Assembly (NCBI GenBank): GCA_963978545.1
Contig: OZ021726.1
Location: forward strand, 53,799,959 to 53,863,958
DNA: 64,000 nucleotides
Source of the DNA: Linyphia triangularis
Taxonomy: Eukaryota; Arthropoda; Arachnida; Araneae; Linyphiidae
Reading direction: 5' to 3'
How positions within the stretch are numbered: position 1 is the stretch's first letter; every line of letters starts with the position of its first letter. The notes beneath the pieces were generated by a model, which saw only the letters and a program-made list of their open reading frames with translations, did no database searches and was not told where the DNA came from. Positions 36,640 through 47,374 of this stretch are shown here, one piece after another. Made by a program: the position numbers and the translations under genes.

Positions 36640-37470
36640 TTCTCTCTATTAGTTATACGAAAACCATCTTGCTGGTCTCTGAATAGAAGGATTTAAAAAA
36701 GTACAGGAGTTTAGCTATCCACTGTGCGTAATGAATTGATGAAACTGCTCTGCAATTGATTTTCTCTGGTATATTGCCCAAAACGATTACTTTCAACTCG
36801 ATTACTTCTTTATAATCTTCTCTAACTATTATAGATTTATACACAGATGAAAGAAAGGCTACAGTTGAAACTTTAAACTTTTTAACGTCTGTTTTCAGTT
36901 ATAAACCCTGAAAGTTTGTTTGTGCAATTCTTTTTCAAACGGCTTTAAATCTGTTGAAGAGAGAAACCTCTGTGAAACATGATGGTCCATAGCACAACTA
37001 AAATAACTTTGCCAATATTAATTACATGACATGGTGTCAACAGGCTAGCCACAATAGTTCACGTCCGATTTTTTCTCCAAATTAATGCATGCCTCTTATA
37101 CACAAGCAATAGTCATACTTGTAGTATAAAAACTTTATCCAAATTTAATTCTCAACTTGCCATTGTCTAGCATAAAAACAGTTTTTGGAAATATATTTCG
37201 CTGTTAAGAAGTTTTTCAATACCATCTCTCGAAACATATAGAGACAAACGGTCAATCTTTCTTAATCCAAAAGGTTTTAGCAGAAGTTTGCCGTTCCAAT
37301 GAAGGGCTACAGGACAGTCAGATTTGAATTTACCCATTGCTTAATTCAGCGTATTCTTTTCTAGGTTTTTTGACCTCTCTTTAAAGAGGAAACGCTCGAG
37401 GAACATGCCCCAAAGCTGCGACTACTGGAACAATCAAACGAAATGCTTCACGATCATACGCTGTTTTTGA
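36640..37470 (-). pseudogene. Fossil transposon protein with HWNGK, LAC-x-HH and AQW-x-AK motifs
   Basis: Read on the minus strand across several frames and stops: AFRLIVPVVAALGHVPRAF (near 37440-37385), then CPVALHWNGKLL and KIDRLSLYVSRDGIEKLL (37345-37200), then EKIGRELLWLAC followed by HH (about 37070-37030), FTEVSLFNRFK, and an intact stretch 36653-36844 with ELKVIVLGNIPEK and HYAQWIAKLLYFFKSF. The order HWDGK, LACRHH, ARWMAK recalls a large group of uncharacterised arthropod and cnidarian transposon-encoded proteins. I know it only as a pattern and cannot name a superfamily. It is the probable source gene of the surrounding TIR element. Confidence 0.6.
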
Positions 37471-37626
37471 TAATATGGATGTTGCCAGATACAGTATATA
37501 ACTGTTGCCAAACTATATTACATGTATTTAAAACCCATAAAAACTTATTTTTTGTGAAAATGTAGCCATGCGTTCTTATCAACATAAAACTAGAAAATTA
37601 TGCGAAATTACAAAAAAGTACAAAAA

Positions 37627-38894
37627 CAGGGGTCAAAGTGACAAAATAAGAATATATAGGATTTTTTCAAAAAAAATATAGGACAATATAAAACATCAAA
37701 TAACTGCACACAGTTGCTACTGAACTTCAAAATTAACTCGTTATACATTTATATACTCGTTATATTGAATTTAAGAGAATAGAAAACACATCTTTAAAAA
37801 AAAGAAATCGCCTGATCCTGAATACGTGATCCGTTATTGCCTCAATATTCCATCAATAAATCAAGTTTTATTAATTACATTATTTGCAATCATGAGTCTT
37901 TTGCTTCCAGCATTTTTAACTGTTCCAATTTCTTTAAGTATTTTCTTTTTATCCCTGTTTGCAGTCTTTTGTTGATTCAGATTTACTGTCCAGTGTCGAC
38001 TGGATTGGCGGCGAAAAGTGGGAGATTTATCGCCGAATGTGGTGAACCTGGCACTTGGTTTTAAAGCAACCCTAGTGATCGTTTGGATTTGTCAACACAA
38101 CGTATTGACGAAATTTTCAATTTTGGCGACTTTTATGAAAAAATCGTGGCTAATATTCCGAATCCGGTACGAATTCTGCACCAAGGCGATTTTCGCTAAA
38201 AAATGGCAGCCCTGCCATTTTTTAAGAGCAAGATAACTAACTGCCTATGGTTGCCATAATTTGGTGGTTTGATGTAAACAATTCGTGGCGCAGAATCCGT
38301 ACAGAATTCGGAATAAAAAAAATCTCCACTCGACATCATACAGTAAATCTTAACCCTTTTGTTTCCTTCATCAATTATTGACTGAGCACTCAAAATGTTC
38401 TTTAGTAGTCCTGCAAATTAATCCCAAGTTGTTTTTATCCGTTTTTCCTGAGGCAGAGTTTTGTTGTTGCATCTCTCTCTGCATTATGGCCAATTAATTT
38501 ATTACGTTGGAGGAGAAATCAGATCAGAAATTCCAAACCGATTGTTATGGAAATGTTCTCATGTACTCATGTTTACAACTCCCGCCGGTCCAGTAGAGTT
38601 GAGTTGTAGGTTATGCAGCACGTGACGTCACAAGAGATAAAACGCGGCGCCGTCGTTACAAACATCGTTTTTGTCAGGTATTTTTCAACTACGATCGCGC
38701 CAAAGAATCCGAAATATTAAAAATGGCAACAAAAGGGCGCCGTTATTACAAATTCGAAGAAAATATAGATCGAATCAATGTAGAAATATAGGATATATAG
38801 GACAATTGTAAAATATAGGACAATATAGGACGTTTTTACCGATTTTAAAAAATATATAGGATTTATAGGACATATAGGACGTCTGCGACCCCTG
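37627..38894. mobile_element. Probable TIR element with CAGGGGTC ends and ATATAGGAC repeats
   Basis: CAGGGGTC at 37627 faces GACCCCTG at 38887-38894. CAAAAA occurs immediately outside both ends (37621-37626 and 38895-38900). Near the ends ATATAGGA and ATATAGGAC motifs repeat many times. An ATG near 38722 opens MATKGRRYYKFEENIDRIN before a stop. An internal 30-bp inverted repeat (TATTCCGAAT at 38154, mirrored at about 38315) may be another small insertion. The ends show little similarity beyond 8 bp, so the borders are tentative. Confidence 0.5.
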
Positions 38895-39046
38895 CAAAAA
38901 GGAATGGTCATTGAGCGCCGTCTTCTTATAGGAGTAAGAAGCTAAAATTTTAGGAGAATAATACTATGGGTAAATGTAAAAAAATTAGGGGGGTGTCTTG
39001 GTCTGTAGCTGAAAAAAAAAGTTTTTTGAACCACCCTATTATACAT

Positions 39047-40296
39047 ATTTCTAATTATACTGCTTTAATAATTCAACTCCAAGTCATTTCTGGAAATTAG
39101 ACAAAAAGATATTCGAAATCCGTTGGACAGTACGCACTAAATCATACAATAGGCACTTCCTCTAATCAAGTTGAGAATAAAAAAATAAAAAAAAACCGGC
39201 CAAAATTTATCGAATCGTTGTACTGTAGACATTGCTCAAGTTTTTGTCACAATCTAAAGATTCAGTATAGCAAAACTCCGGTGACTTTGGCGATTTTTTA
39301 AAGGAATTTTTTGGTATGTCCCCTTGTTCAATATTAACAATTATGTAGTAATTTTTGTAAACTCTTCCGGAGCAACACAATGATAAAAAAAAAAAATAAG
39401 TGTTCTACATATAATAGGAGCTGAGCTAGAATGTCGAAAACCAGCCTAAGCTTGGTCAACATAATACTTTCACGTTCTGCCGCTTTGACATCGGACTTTT
39501 CGTGGAAACACTGCTAGATATCTAACTCTTAGATATCTAACTAGAAAGTTCACAGAGTATCATTGAACTCCTTCTATTGCATTTTTTTAGAGCTACGAGA
39601 ACGGCCAACTGACAACCCGACAATAACGTAAGATTCTGGGTTTGGGCTCCGTTCTGGGCTTCCTTATTTTTTTTTAATTTTCATTATTATTTTTTTTTTT
39701 TTTTTTTTTTAATTTGTAACACTTTTACTGTAGAATTGGAGTTGTACGATTGCTGTCCAATTGAAGTTATTAATATTTTTAGAATCTTTGAATTTCGGCA
39801 CCGAGAAAATTCTTCAAACATTAATAAATTTAGTCATAAGTAATATAATCCCAATAGTATACGTTTCTTTCACTTCATCTTTTAAATTTATCGCAGGAAT
39901 CGCCTTAACTTGCTTAGTTATTTTGTAATGAATTTGTTAGCATGAATAAATCGATGCGTTATCTATCAAGTACATCGCTGCTTTTATTGAGGTTTGAATG
40001 CACTTCCATTGTACTACACTATTCGATCCAATAAGCCCATGGGCGTTATGGCACGGACCACAAAAGATCTTTTACAAAAGCAGAAAATCATAAATAAAAC
40101 GATGCCGATTTCAATTCAAGAGAGGCGCCCACACCGATAAAAATTTGAGAAGTTGAGCAGTTGTTACTTTGTTCCTCATAAACAATGAATCCAACCTCAG
40201 ACTGATACTCAAAATCAAACATTGATACAACTTCACTCAGATTAAAAATGGCTTATGGGAAATATAGTTTAGTTTACATGATTAAGCTATCAGGAT
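39047..40296. other. Intergenic, nothing recognised
   Basis: AT-rich with a T-tract near 39689-39710 and a palindromic pair of AGATATCTAACT motifs near 39515-39545. No gene is seen. Confidence 0.35.
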
Positions 40297-40950
40297 TAGA
40301 GGTCGGAAATATCGATCAAAATAAAAATCGATACTATATCGTTGCTTAGAAAAAAATATCGATACATGATTTTTTTTGTTATTTGATTTTCAATTTTGCC
40401 AGAAACAAAGTTTTTCGGGGCAAATTTCTACTTTTCATGAATTCATGCCAAAATTGTTTTAATAAATAAATTATAAAAATTGCTTTCGTAAATAATTATA
40501 TTATCAATCAGAATAAATAAAATACATTTGGATGTAAATGTATAAATTCACATTTCTTTTTAAAGAAGAAATTTTGAAAAGTTGTTTACCGCATATTTTA
40601 CTGATAGAGATGTTTTTAATATTTAAAATTAGATGCAAATTCCAGGCACACGTTGGCAACAGAAATGGCGCTATGTTAATGACTACTAATAAATGATCTT
40701 ATCTTTCCAATACGTTATGTTTTCTTTTTGGTTAGGGTGCCATTTTAACTGTCTCTCAGCCAAGTCTAAACTTTAGTTTTGAAGTTTTTGAAAAGGGTAT
40801 AAAGAAAATTGAAAAAATACATGAAATTACAAAACGATCATTAAAAAACTAAAAATATTTGAAAATATCGATATATCGGTGACTTGTATCGATATTTAAA
40901 AAAAAAATATTGATAAAAATATCATCGTATCGATACATCGCCGACCTCTA
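40297..40950. mobile_element. hAT-like MITE, TAGAGGTCGG ends with ATCGATA repeats
   Basis: TAGAGGTCGGAAATATCGAT on the left; the inverse of TAGAGGTCGGCGATGTATCG on the right. Subterminal parts are dense in TATCGATA. Flanking 8-mers ATCAGGAT (40289-40296) and ATCAAGAT (40951-40958) match at 7 of 8. No coding capacity is seen. Confidence 0.82.
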
Positions 40951-42911
40951 ATCAAGATCATTATCCCTCCTTTATTCACAAACTGAAGTCTTTACAATGT
41001 TCTCAAATTATTAAAATACAAAATGAATGTAGGGATACAAGATTTTTTTTTTTTATATATATAGTTTCTTTCGAAGTTTTCTAATGGACAAAAAAAAATT
41101 TAATACGAACATTTTTATACATTTTAAAGAAACCTTAACCCTAAGAATTTCTAAGGGCATATCAAACAAAAATAGTTTCCAAATACTTAATCAACACAGT
41201 ACGGCCTATGCCTTGTGCACCTGAAAATAAAAGTAACCAACTAAGTGTCTAAATATTTTATAAGGGATTTTAAAATCGTTAAGTGAAAATAAGGAATTTT
41301 TAATAACCGTACGAAATGTACAGTTTTAAATTGAATGTTTTTCTGGTTATTTGATAACACCAAGAAACCTGCACAGCTTCCATCATCTTAGCTAAATTAC
41401 TGAAAAATTTAGTTAATTTTTTTCTCTATTATATAAGCACGCGTAAATTTGGGAGACTGTTTAGCTTTATTATAAGTTCTTATTTCAGAAAACATCGTGT
41501 ATTAAAAAATGGGTTTCATAACTTGTAAAATAGATGGATTATGAAATGCGAAACAGTATCCAAGCCACCAAGATTGAACAAAATTAGTTTTCTATCTACT
41601 TCTACATAAACTTTAAAATGTGTTAGAAATTTATATTTATTCACTGCTGGATACTTTTGAATCATGGCCTTCTTAGAAGAGTTTCCTATCTGTAGTCCAT
41701 CATAGAAACTTTACCTAATTTACACAAAGGCGAACAAGGTACTTACCTTAACCCACTTTCATAAATAAGCAAATAATATCATTCCTTAAAGTTCAAGAAA
41801 ATGTACAAATAATAAATTAACACATCGTGAAATACAAAGAATAATTAACAATTTATTTTACATTTGACGCTGTACAAAGTATTTACAAAATGCATAAACA
41901 TGCTGATCATTAATAAATTAAACATTACAAATAATGATGATTTTTTTAAACTTTTTAAAAAGTAATTTTTGGATTGGTTGATAGGGAAATATTTTTGATT
42001 GAAAAGTGATATTACTAATTTTGTATTGTATTACTTACAGATCAAACGCTCAAAAATTTAAACCATGTTTAACAAAATATAAATTATTAAGAATATTTGG
42101 TACAGTATAAAATGTGAAAATAATTATTATAAATTAATAAATTACATTATCAGTAAATATAAAGAGACGAACATTTTGATAGTGTTTTGCAACATTTTAT
42201 ATAAGAAGATAGTTTCGAATTTTTATTATCTTTACTTTATTTGAATTAACTCAATTTTGCATCAACCTACATTTTTTAACATCTCACAATACTAGCTTCA
42301 AATACGGATATAAAATTCCGACTATTTAAACGCAGGAACAAAAAGGACATCATATTCAACAGAGTTTTAAACTCTCTCCCTACTTGTTGAAAAATACTAG
42401 ATTTTTTAAAAAAATATTGTACACTAAAAATATTCTATAGCAATTTCAAAAGTAAAGTAAAAATAATTTTAATATATTTTTATAAGTAGTTATTGACTTA
42501 TTTATATACAAATAAATCCTAAACTTTCAGATATATATCTATATATTTTGGTAAGATGCTTTAAAACATAAGAAACATTTCGTTTAACACGCAACTTATC
42601 ACTGAACTAACAAGGAGTCACCAAATAATTGAATCGAATATAACGGAAAAGGTCCAACTTAAAAATTGTCCAAAATCATATTTTTATATAATTTTTTTTT
42701 AATTTTCTTAAATTCTACTTGTTAATATTACTGAAGCAAATTACTTTATTGGTGGAGTCGTGTTTTGTTCCATAATGGTCACTAAGGATGGGGGTGAGAC
42801 CATAGGCGATCCAATTCACGAAAACTTCAAATCGAGCCCAGAAGGTCATAATAGTAGAGGTTCACACCTAACCCAAGAGGTTTTGGAGTTCGAACAGATT
42901 TCAAGTCGTAT
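40951..42911. other. AT-rich intergenic DNA
   Basis: Nothing is recognised apart from T/A tracts. From 42745 the sequence becomes less AT-rich ahead of the hairpin element. The open frame there (42760-42978) runs into that hairpin and has no recognisable similarity. Confidence 0.35.
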
Positions 42912-43012
42912 CCCATATAGCACACATCCTCCCAAAGAAGTCCTTCGTAGTCCCGGGAAATTCCTAGAGACTTCCTAGGGACATCCCTGACAGGATGTGT
43001 GCTATACGGGTA
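42912..43012. mobile_element. 100-bp hairpin MITE
   Basis: CCCATATAGCACACATCCT at the left is mirrored by AGGATGTGTGCTATACGGG at the right, and the inner parts also pair in places (TCCCGGGA, CTAGG). Similar CCCCATAGCACACAAG occurs at about 58600, so the end sequence is dispersed. Confidence 0.65.
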
Positions 43013-45699
43013 TCTATTTCCTAACTTTAATTGAAGGCTGAGTCAAGACTCAAAATATCAACAGTTCTGAAAACTATTAGCCAAGTTCCTTCTATTTTTT
43101 GAAATGCTAAATTCTTCAGATACGCTTTTCACGACTAACATCTTTCAGCTAAGTTCTTTTACATATTTGATTTTTAAGTAGAAGTAATACGTTTTCTATT
43201 TTTGGGGCACTCTTTGCCGGCTACGTGATTTTTCGGAAGCTCTGTTCCAAACACCAACCTTAAGATAGTATATTCCGCAGACGATTTATCACCTTCCCAT
43301 GGATTTTGTCTTGTTGCTATCGTACCAGCCATTATCTTCCTAAAGGACGCCACACTGATGAGGGACGATTATCAGACCACTTCACTTTATATCAAAGTAG
43401 ATTTGATGCGAACAAAGCGTTGTCTTTAAACGAAATAAAAAAACAAATCGGAACACCCAACAATTTATCTTATTTACCTCGCTTTCAGCAAGGCACACGT
43501 CACCTATTGTAGTTACTGGTGGATTCTAAACTATGGGTTTACAATTCCTGTATTCCATTCGGCAGATCTTAGAACATTTAACAGATAACTACAAGTCAAA
43601 GATAAATAAGTATTATTGATGCTAGATTGCGAGCACGCGTTTCTTTTGTGTTTTACCCCTAAACTTAAAACTAAGAACAGGCAAATAGACGCCGGCGGCT
43701 CTCTTTTACGCTTGTGTTCTTATTAGAACAATGTCAACAAGTTATGTTTTCGATGAGTTCGTTCAATCGAATTAGCAAACAAACAACACACGCGTTTTGA
43801 GAAAACAATGAAATGTACTTGTAGAGCTATCCGGTCATTGAATTGGTTTTATAATTCGTGTTTTTTTATTTATTTTTTTTTATTATTTTTTTTCAATGAA
43901 AAAATGCCAATATGGATTTAAAGGTACAATTAAGACATAAGTTGATTGGACAGTTTTAAACGGGAAAAAATTATTAAGCAAAACTATCATACCATGACTC
44001 ATTCAGATTTTTTTTCGGAAATTGAAGTGTTCTCAAATGAAGCGTTCCATGAACGCCGATCATCTTGGCAAGCTTGAATAAGCGACTTTTTTGTAGCTTG
44101 AAGAATATCTAGTCGATATTTAATTTTTTTTCATACGTGTTGGACAGGAAAATACATACTACGTCTTTTACCACGTAGCAAGAATCGGATTACCGACTTG
44201 ACATTCGGCAAACTACAAAGAGGGTCTATGTCGAAGTTTACTAAGGTAATTTTTTAATACATAAGACTAAATAAGTGCACCTTCAATTTACGAAAAAAAA
44301 TATTTCTATTAATCAGTATAGTTTGCGCAGTGTAATTATTAATTTTATACTCGCAAGACTTTTTTGAAAACTATATCTTGACTTGTTTATCTTCTTTCAA
44401 AGAATTCTCAATCTAGGATAATTCTAGCATTACACATATACCATTCAATTAGGGAAAATATAATTTTACTACTACGCATACGAATCAATTGACATTTTTT
44501 AATGAAATACACAGATTTCTATAAATTATATAGATATTTAAATATCTTCATTGGTTTGACTTTTCATAACTAATACTTTCAATGCAAAATAAATGGTACA
44601 TAAAGATAATTTTCAAAAAAAATATTAAAAAAATTTTAATACTATTTTCTCGATTGATTCACAAATTTACTTTCACGTGACTTATTTTTCCTTTTATATT
44701 TTCAAACGTAAAAGAAACATTATTTTATAATAGGCATTTTGAATCCAATAGTTTTACAGGAATGTGGTAATATTTACGAAAATTCATAAATAATAATATT
44801 TATATATCTTCTTATATAAAGTATTCTGCTACGATTCTACTACAAATGTTCACAGCACTTGAGTAAAAGTACTTGCCCTCTGGTCAGAGAAGAAGGCAAG
44901 TAATCATTTGCGACAAAAGGGAATTCAAGGTCTTTATATGTTAGTGTGTCTTCACATTCCCTGTTGAGATATAAATATCAGTTTTAAAAATTCTCTGACG
45001 GAGCACATTTCTAAGTGTCGTATTATTCAAAAAGCATAACTTGACCTACAATAATATTTTTCAGATCTAAAAGTGCCTGGTTCAAAGGCACATTGGACAT
45101 ACATTTCTACAAACGCATGGACGGAGGGTAGAAGTAATTATGCAATTAAGTATAACGTGGACACCAAACGTAATATTAGAGTTAAATTTGGTTCAAGAAC
45201 AGTTTAGAAACTATCATCAAGATACAAAAAAAAAAAAAAAAAATGTAATTGACAGTTAAACTTTTGATTTATAAAAGAGAATTATTGGAAAATGAAATAT
45301 ATTTCGTAAAAAAAAAATTACTTTTCCCTATCTATTTCAACTAGCACATGATTTAAAAATTAATGATATAACATTGGATAATTACTTTTACGTTCATAAA
45401 CATTAATTTTTTTAACTTATTGGAATTTCATGAAAAAGCAGATAACAAAGATCTTTAAAAAACACTTAGTCCGAAATGTATAAAATTTCTATAAAAATCT
45501 TTTAATTTTAAAAGGGAAAATATATCCCCCTCAATTCCCAATAAACATCTTCCTTAAAATTTAATTTGAAAAATGGGTTCAAGTAAAACTAAGTACTTTT
45601 TCCAAGTGTTAATAGAAACAAACCTCACGTATAGATCATTGTAAATTTAAACCTTTTTAAAAAGCCCTAAGTAAGCCAAGACCAGAATTGTGTGTCTTA
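43013..45699. other. 3' flank of the gremlin-like gene
   Basis: AT-rich with no supported gene. The 3' UTR of the minus-strand gene must lie here, but no AATAAA on that strand stands out close to the stop. A frame at 43306-43512 has no recognisable similarity. Confidence 0.35.
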
Positions 45700-46803
45700 T
45701 CATTGATTTACACGAATATTCTTCGCGTCCTTCCTCAAAAACTCAACATTCTTGTCCATCTCCTTGGCATCCGCCGCAATGCAGCGACACGCTTCAACCT
45801 TTAGTATGGTCTTCTGCACCACCTTTGGCCTTCCAGGAGGACAATCAAGTGTGACATTGACCCACCTGAGCCGATGGGGCTTGCAGAAGGAACACGACTG
45901 AAATGCCACTTTGCTGCTTCCCTTCTCGGACTGCGGGATGAAGAAAGAGTTGCATTGTCCATAGCACAAGTTGTTCCGGACCACCTTCGAGCAACGGCCG
46001 GACGTTACGTTCTGATCGAACCGAATGGTCCGGCACCAGTCTTTCTTCACCTCACCCGCTTTGAAGATCACGTGTCCCGGACCGTCCGACTTGAGAAGGA
46101 AGCGGTCCCGACGCCGCCCCGTCAAGTGGTCCTTGCTGTCCCTCGTCTTCAAGAGAAGTTTGTGACGTCGCCGCCAACGGTGGTCCGGGTTTGGCGACGA
46201 CCGCTGGCGACGCCGCTTCGGGATCCGGCTCAATTCATCAATGGAATATGCCACTTCATTCATATCCGCCTGCTCCAAGTGGACGGTAGTATCGAAAATA
46301 CGCTCAACCACTTCAGAACCGTCATCGATTACGTCACTGTGAGTGGTCTCGTCGTGGTCGGTGACGTCAACGGAAACGTCACCATGAATGGTCCTGTCAG
46401 GGTTGGCGAGAATTATGCTGTTGGAGTCGACGATCGAGCTGCCGCCAACTGACACATAATCATCATCTAGTCGAGACAAGAGAGAATCATTGCTGTCACC
46501 ATCAATAGGATGTGTGTTATAATTAAACCTACTTAAGAAGACAGCACTCGAGTCGATGGGGCTGTCGGAAGGTGTGATTTGGCGAGTTTTTTTTCCCTCG
46601 CCAAATTTGGCCATAGTCCTCAGATCCGCGGAATGTATGGAATGGTGTGAGGATGTCCTGTTGTTGGAGGATGATGGATGGAGAGTGCTCTGTCCCTGGC
46701 TCGGTGGTCTGCAGATGAAAGGGGTGACGTAAAATACGAGGATGAGGAGCAGGACGCGGATGAGATTTTCGAGCCGGGGCTGCGAGTCGGGTCTGGTCTT
46801 CAT
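45700..46803 (-). CDS. Grem: Gremlin-like DAN-family BMP antagonist
   Basis: Secreted cystine-knot ligand trap; the family binds BMPs and blocks their receptors. The frame encodes 367 residues from the ATG at 46803. Residues 13-31 (LENLIRVLLLILVFYVTPF) form a signal peptide. The CTCK domain covers about 257-341: DWC, then GRCSKVVRNNLCYGQCNSFF, FQSCSFCKPHRLRWV, VTLDCPP and a closing ACRC. CYGQCNSF and SCSFCKP are diagnostic for Gremlin/PRDC among DAN proteins. The 225-residue stretch between signal and knot is unusually long (human gremlin-1 totals 184) and contains basic clusters RRRQR, RRRH and RRRDR resembling furin sites. An AG acceptor at 46819-46820, 16 bases before the ATG, implies a 5' UTR exon further upstream. 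A TTG lies four codons before the ATG and is not a plausible start. The gene converges with the formin gene. Confidence 0.93.
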   Translation of the reverse strand: MKTRPDSQPRLENLIRVLLLILVFYVTPFICRPPSQGQSTLHPSSSNNRTSSHHSIHSADLRTMAKFGEGKKTRQITPSDSPIDSSAVFLSRFNYNTHPIDGDSNDSLLSRLDDDYVSVGGSSIVDSNSIILANPDRTIHGDVSVDVTDHDETTHSDVIDDGSEVVERIFDTTVHLEQADMNEVAYSIDELSRIPKRRRQRSSPNPDHRWRRRHKLLLKTRDSKDHLTGRRRDRFLLKSDGPGHVIFKAGEVKKDWCRTIRFDQNVTSGRCSKVVRNNLCYGQCNSFFIPQSEKGSSKVAFQSCSFCKPHRLRWVNVTLDCPPGRPKVVQKTILKVEACRCIAADAKEMDKNVEFLRKDAKNIRVNQ

Positions 46804-46818
46804 CTCAGATAGCAAAGC

Positions 46819-47374
46819 CTTAAAAGAGAAAAGATTTGAGTACTAAGAATCAGTTTTCAAATAACTTTCTCGTATTATGTTTAAAGTCAATAAAAATATG
46901 TATAGGGATTCCATAATTGATTTCTAAAAAATGCCCTGATTTTGCGGCAAACTAATTTTTCTAGAAATAAAGATCAAACAAAACATTTATGCCAAAGAGA
47001 TAATACGCCATTTTTTAAAAAAAAAATAGTTTTGGAAGTAATGAAAAGTTAAAATTATATTGTAACATGAAACTTCTAACGATTACCACGATTCTCCGGG
47101 AAAATGACGCCGAAATACGGATGAACGGGAAAACGTACCTTCAAAGCAATAGTAAAACTCCCCGATTTTTGCGAAGTTTGAAAAAAATTCCCTGGCATTT
47201 CCCTGATTTTTTTTTCAGAATCAGAAAGCTCTCTGACATTTCCCTGACTTCCAGGTTTAGTGGCTACTATGATTATAGTTAATATGCAGAGATTTCTATG
47301 TAACTTACTATATTTGGAAGACGATTATGTTGAACGCCTAAATATTGATAATGTCCTTAGCCATTTCTTTATAT
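46819..47374 (-). other. Presumed 5' intron of the gremlin-like gene, with a repeat relic
   Basis: It begins (minus strand) with a pyrimidine-rich acceptor at 46819-46840. At 46930-47240 there are CCCTGATTTTGCGGC and several TTCCCTGACTT-type motifs, typical of decayed hAT-like repeats. Confidence 0.4.

Larger units (their letters stand above)
34458..39038. mobile_element. 4.6-kb TIR transposon of unplaced family, with nested insertions
   Basis: The left end TAGGGTTATTCAAAAA matches the reverse complement of the right end (TAGGGTGGTTCAAAAA). Similarity continues inward about 150 bp on each side, including CAAGACACCCCCTAATTTTT and, further in, GCTCAATGA. A perfect 8-bp duplication TTATACAT lies at 34450-34457 and 39039-39046. 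Inside are a minus-strand fossil protein (36640-37470), a hAT-like MITE (35287-36171) and a second TIR insertion (37627-38894). Without these the element would be about 2.4 kb. Eight-base duplications occur in hAT, P, Zisupton and others, and the end sequence does not settle which. Confidence 0.8.

Noticed and set aside
43330..43380. Hammerhead ribozyme core (CTGATGAG near 43353)
   Set aside because: The GAAA strand of the core and a matching stem II are absent downstream.
45874..46452. A 192-residue plus-strand frame
   Set aside because: It is antisense to the gremlin-like exon, with no recognisable similarity. The cystine-knot frame explains the sequence.
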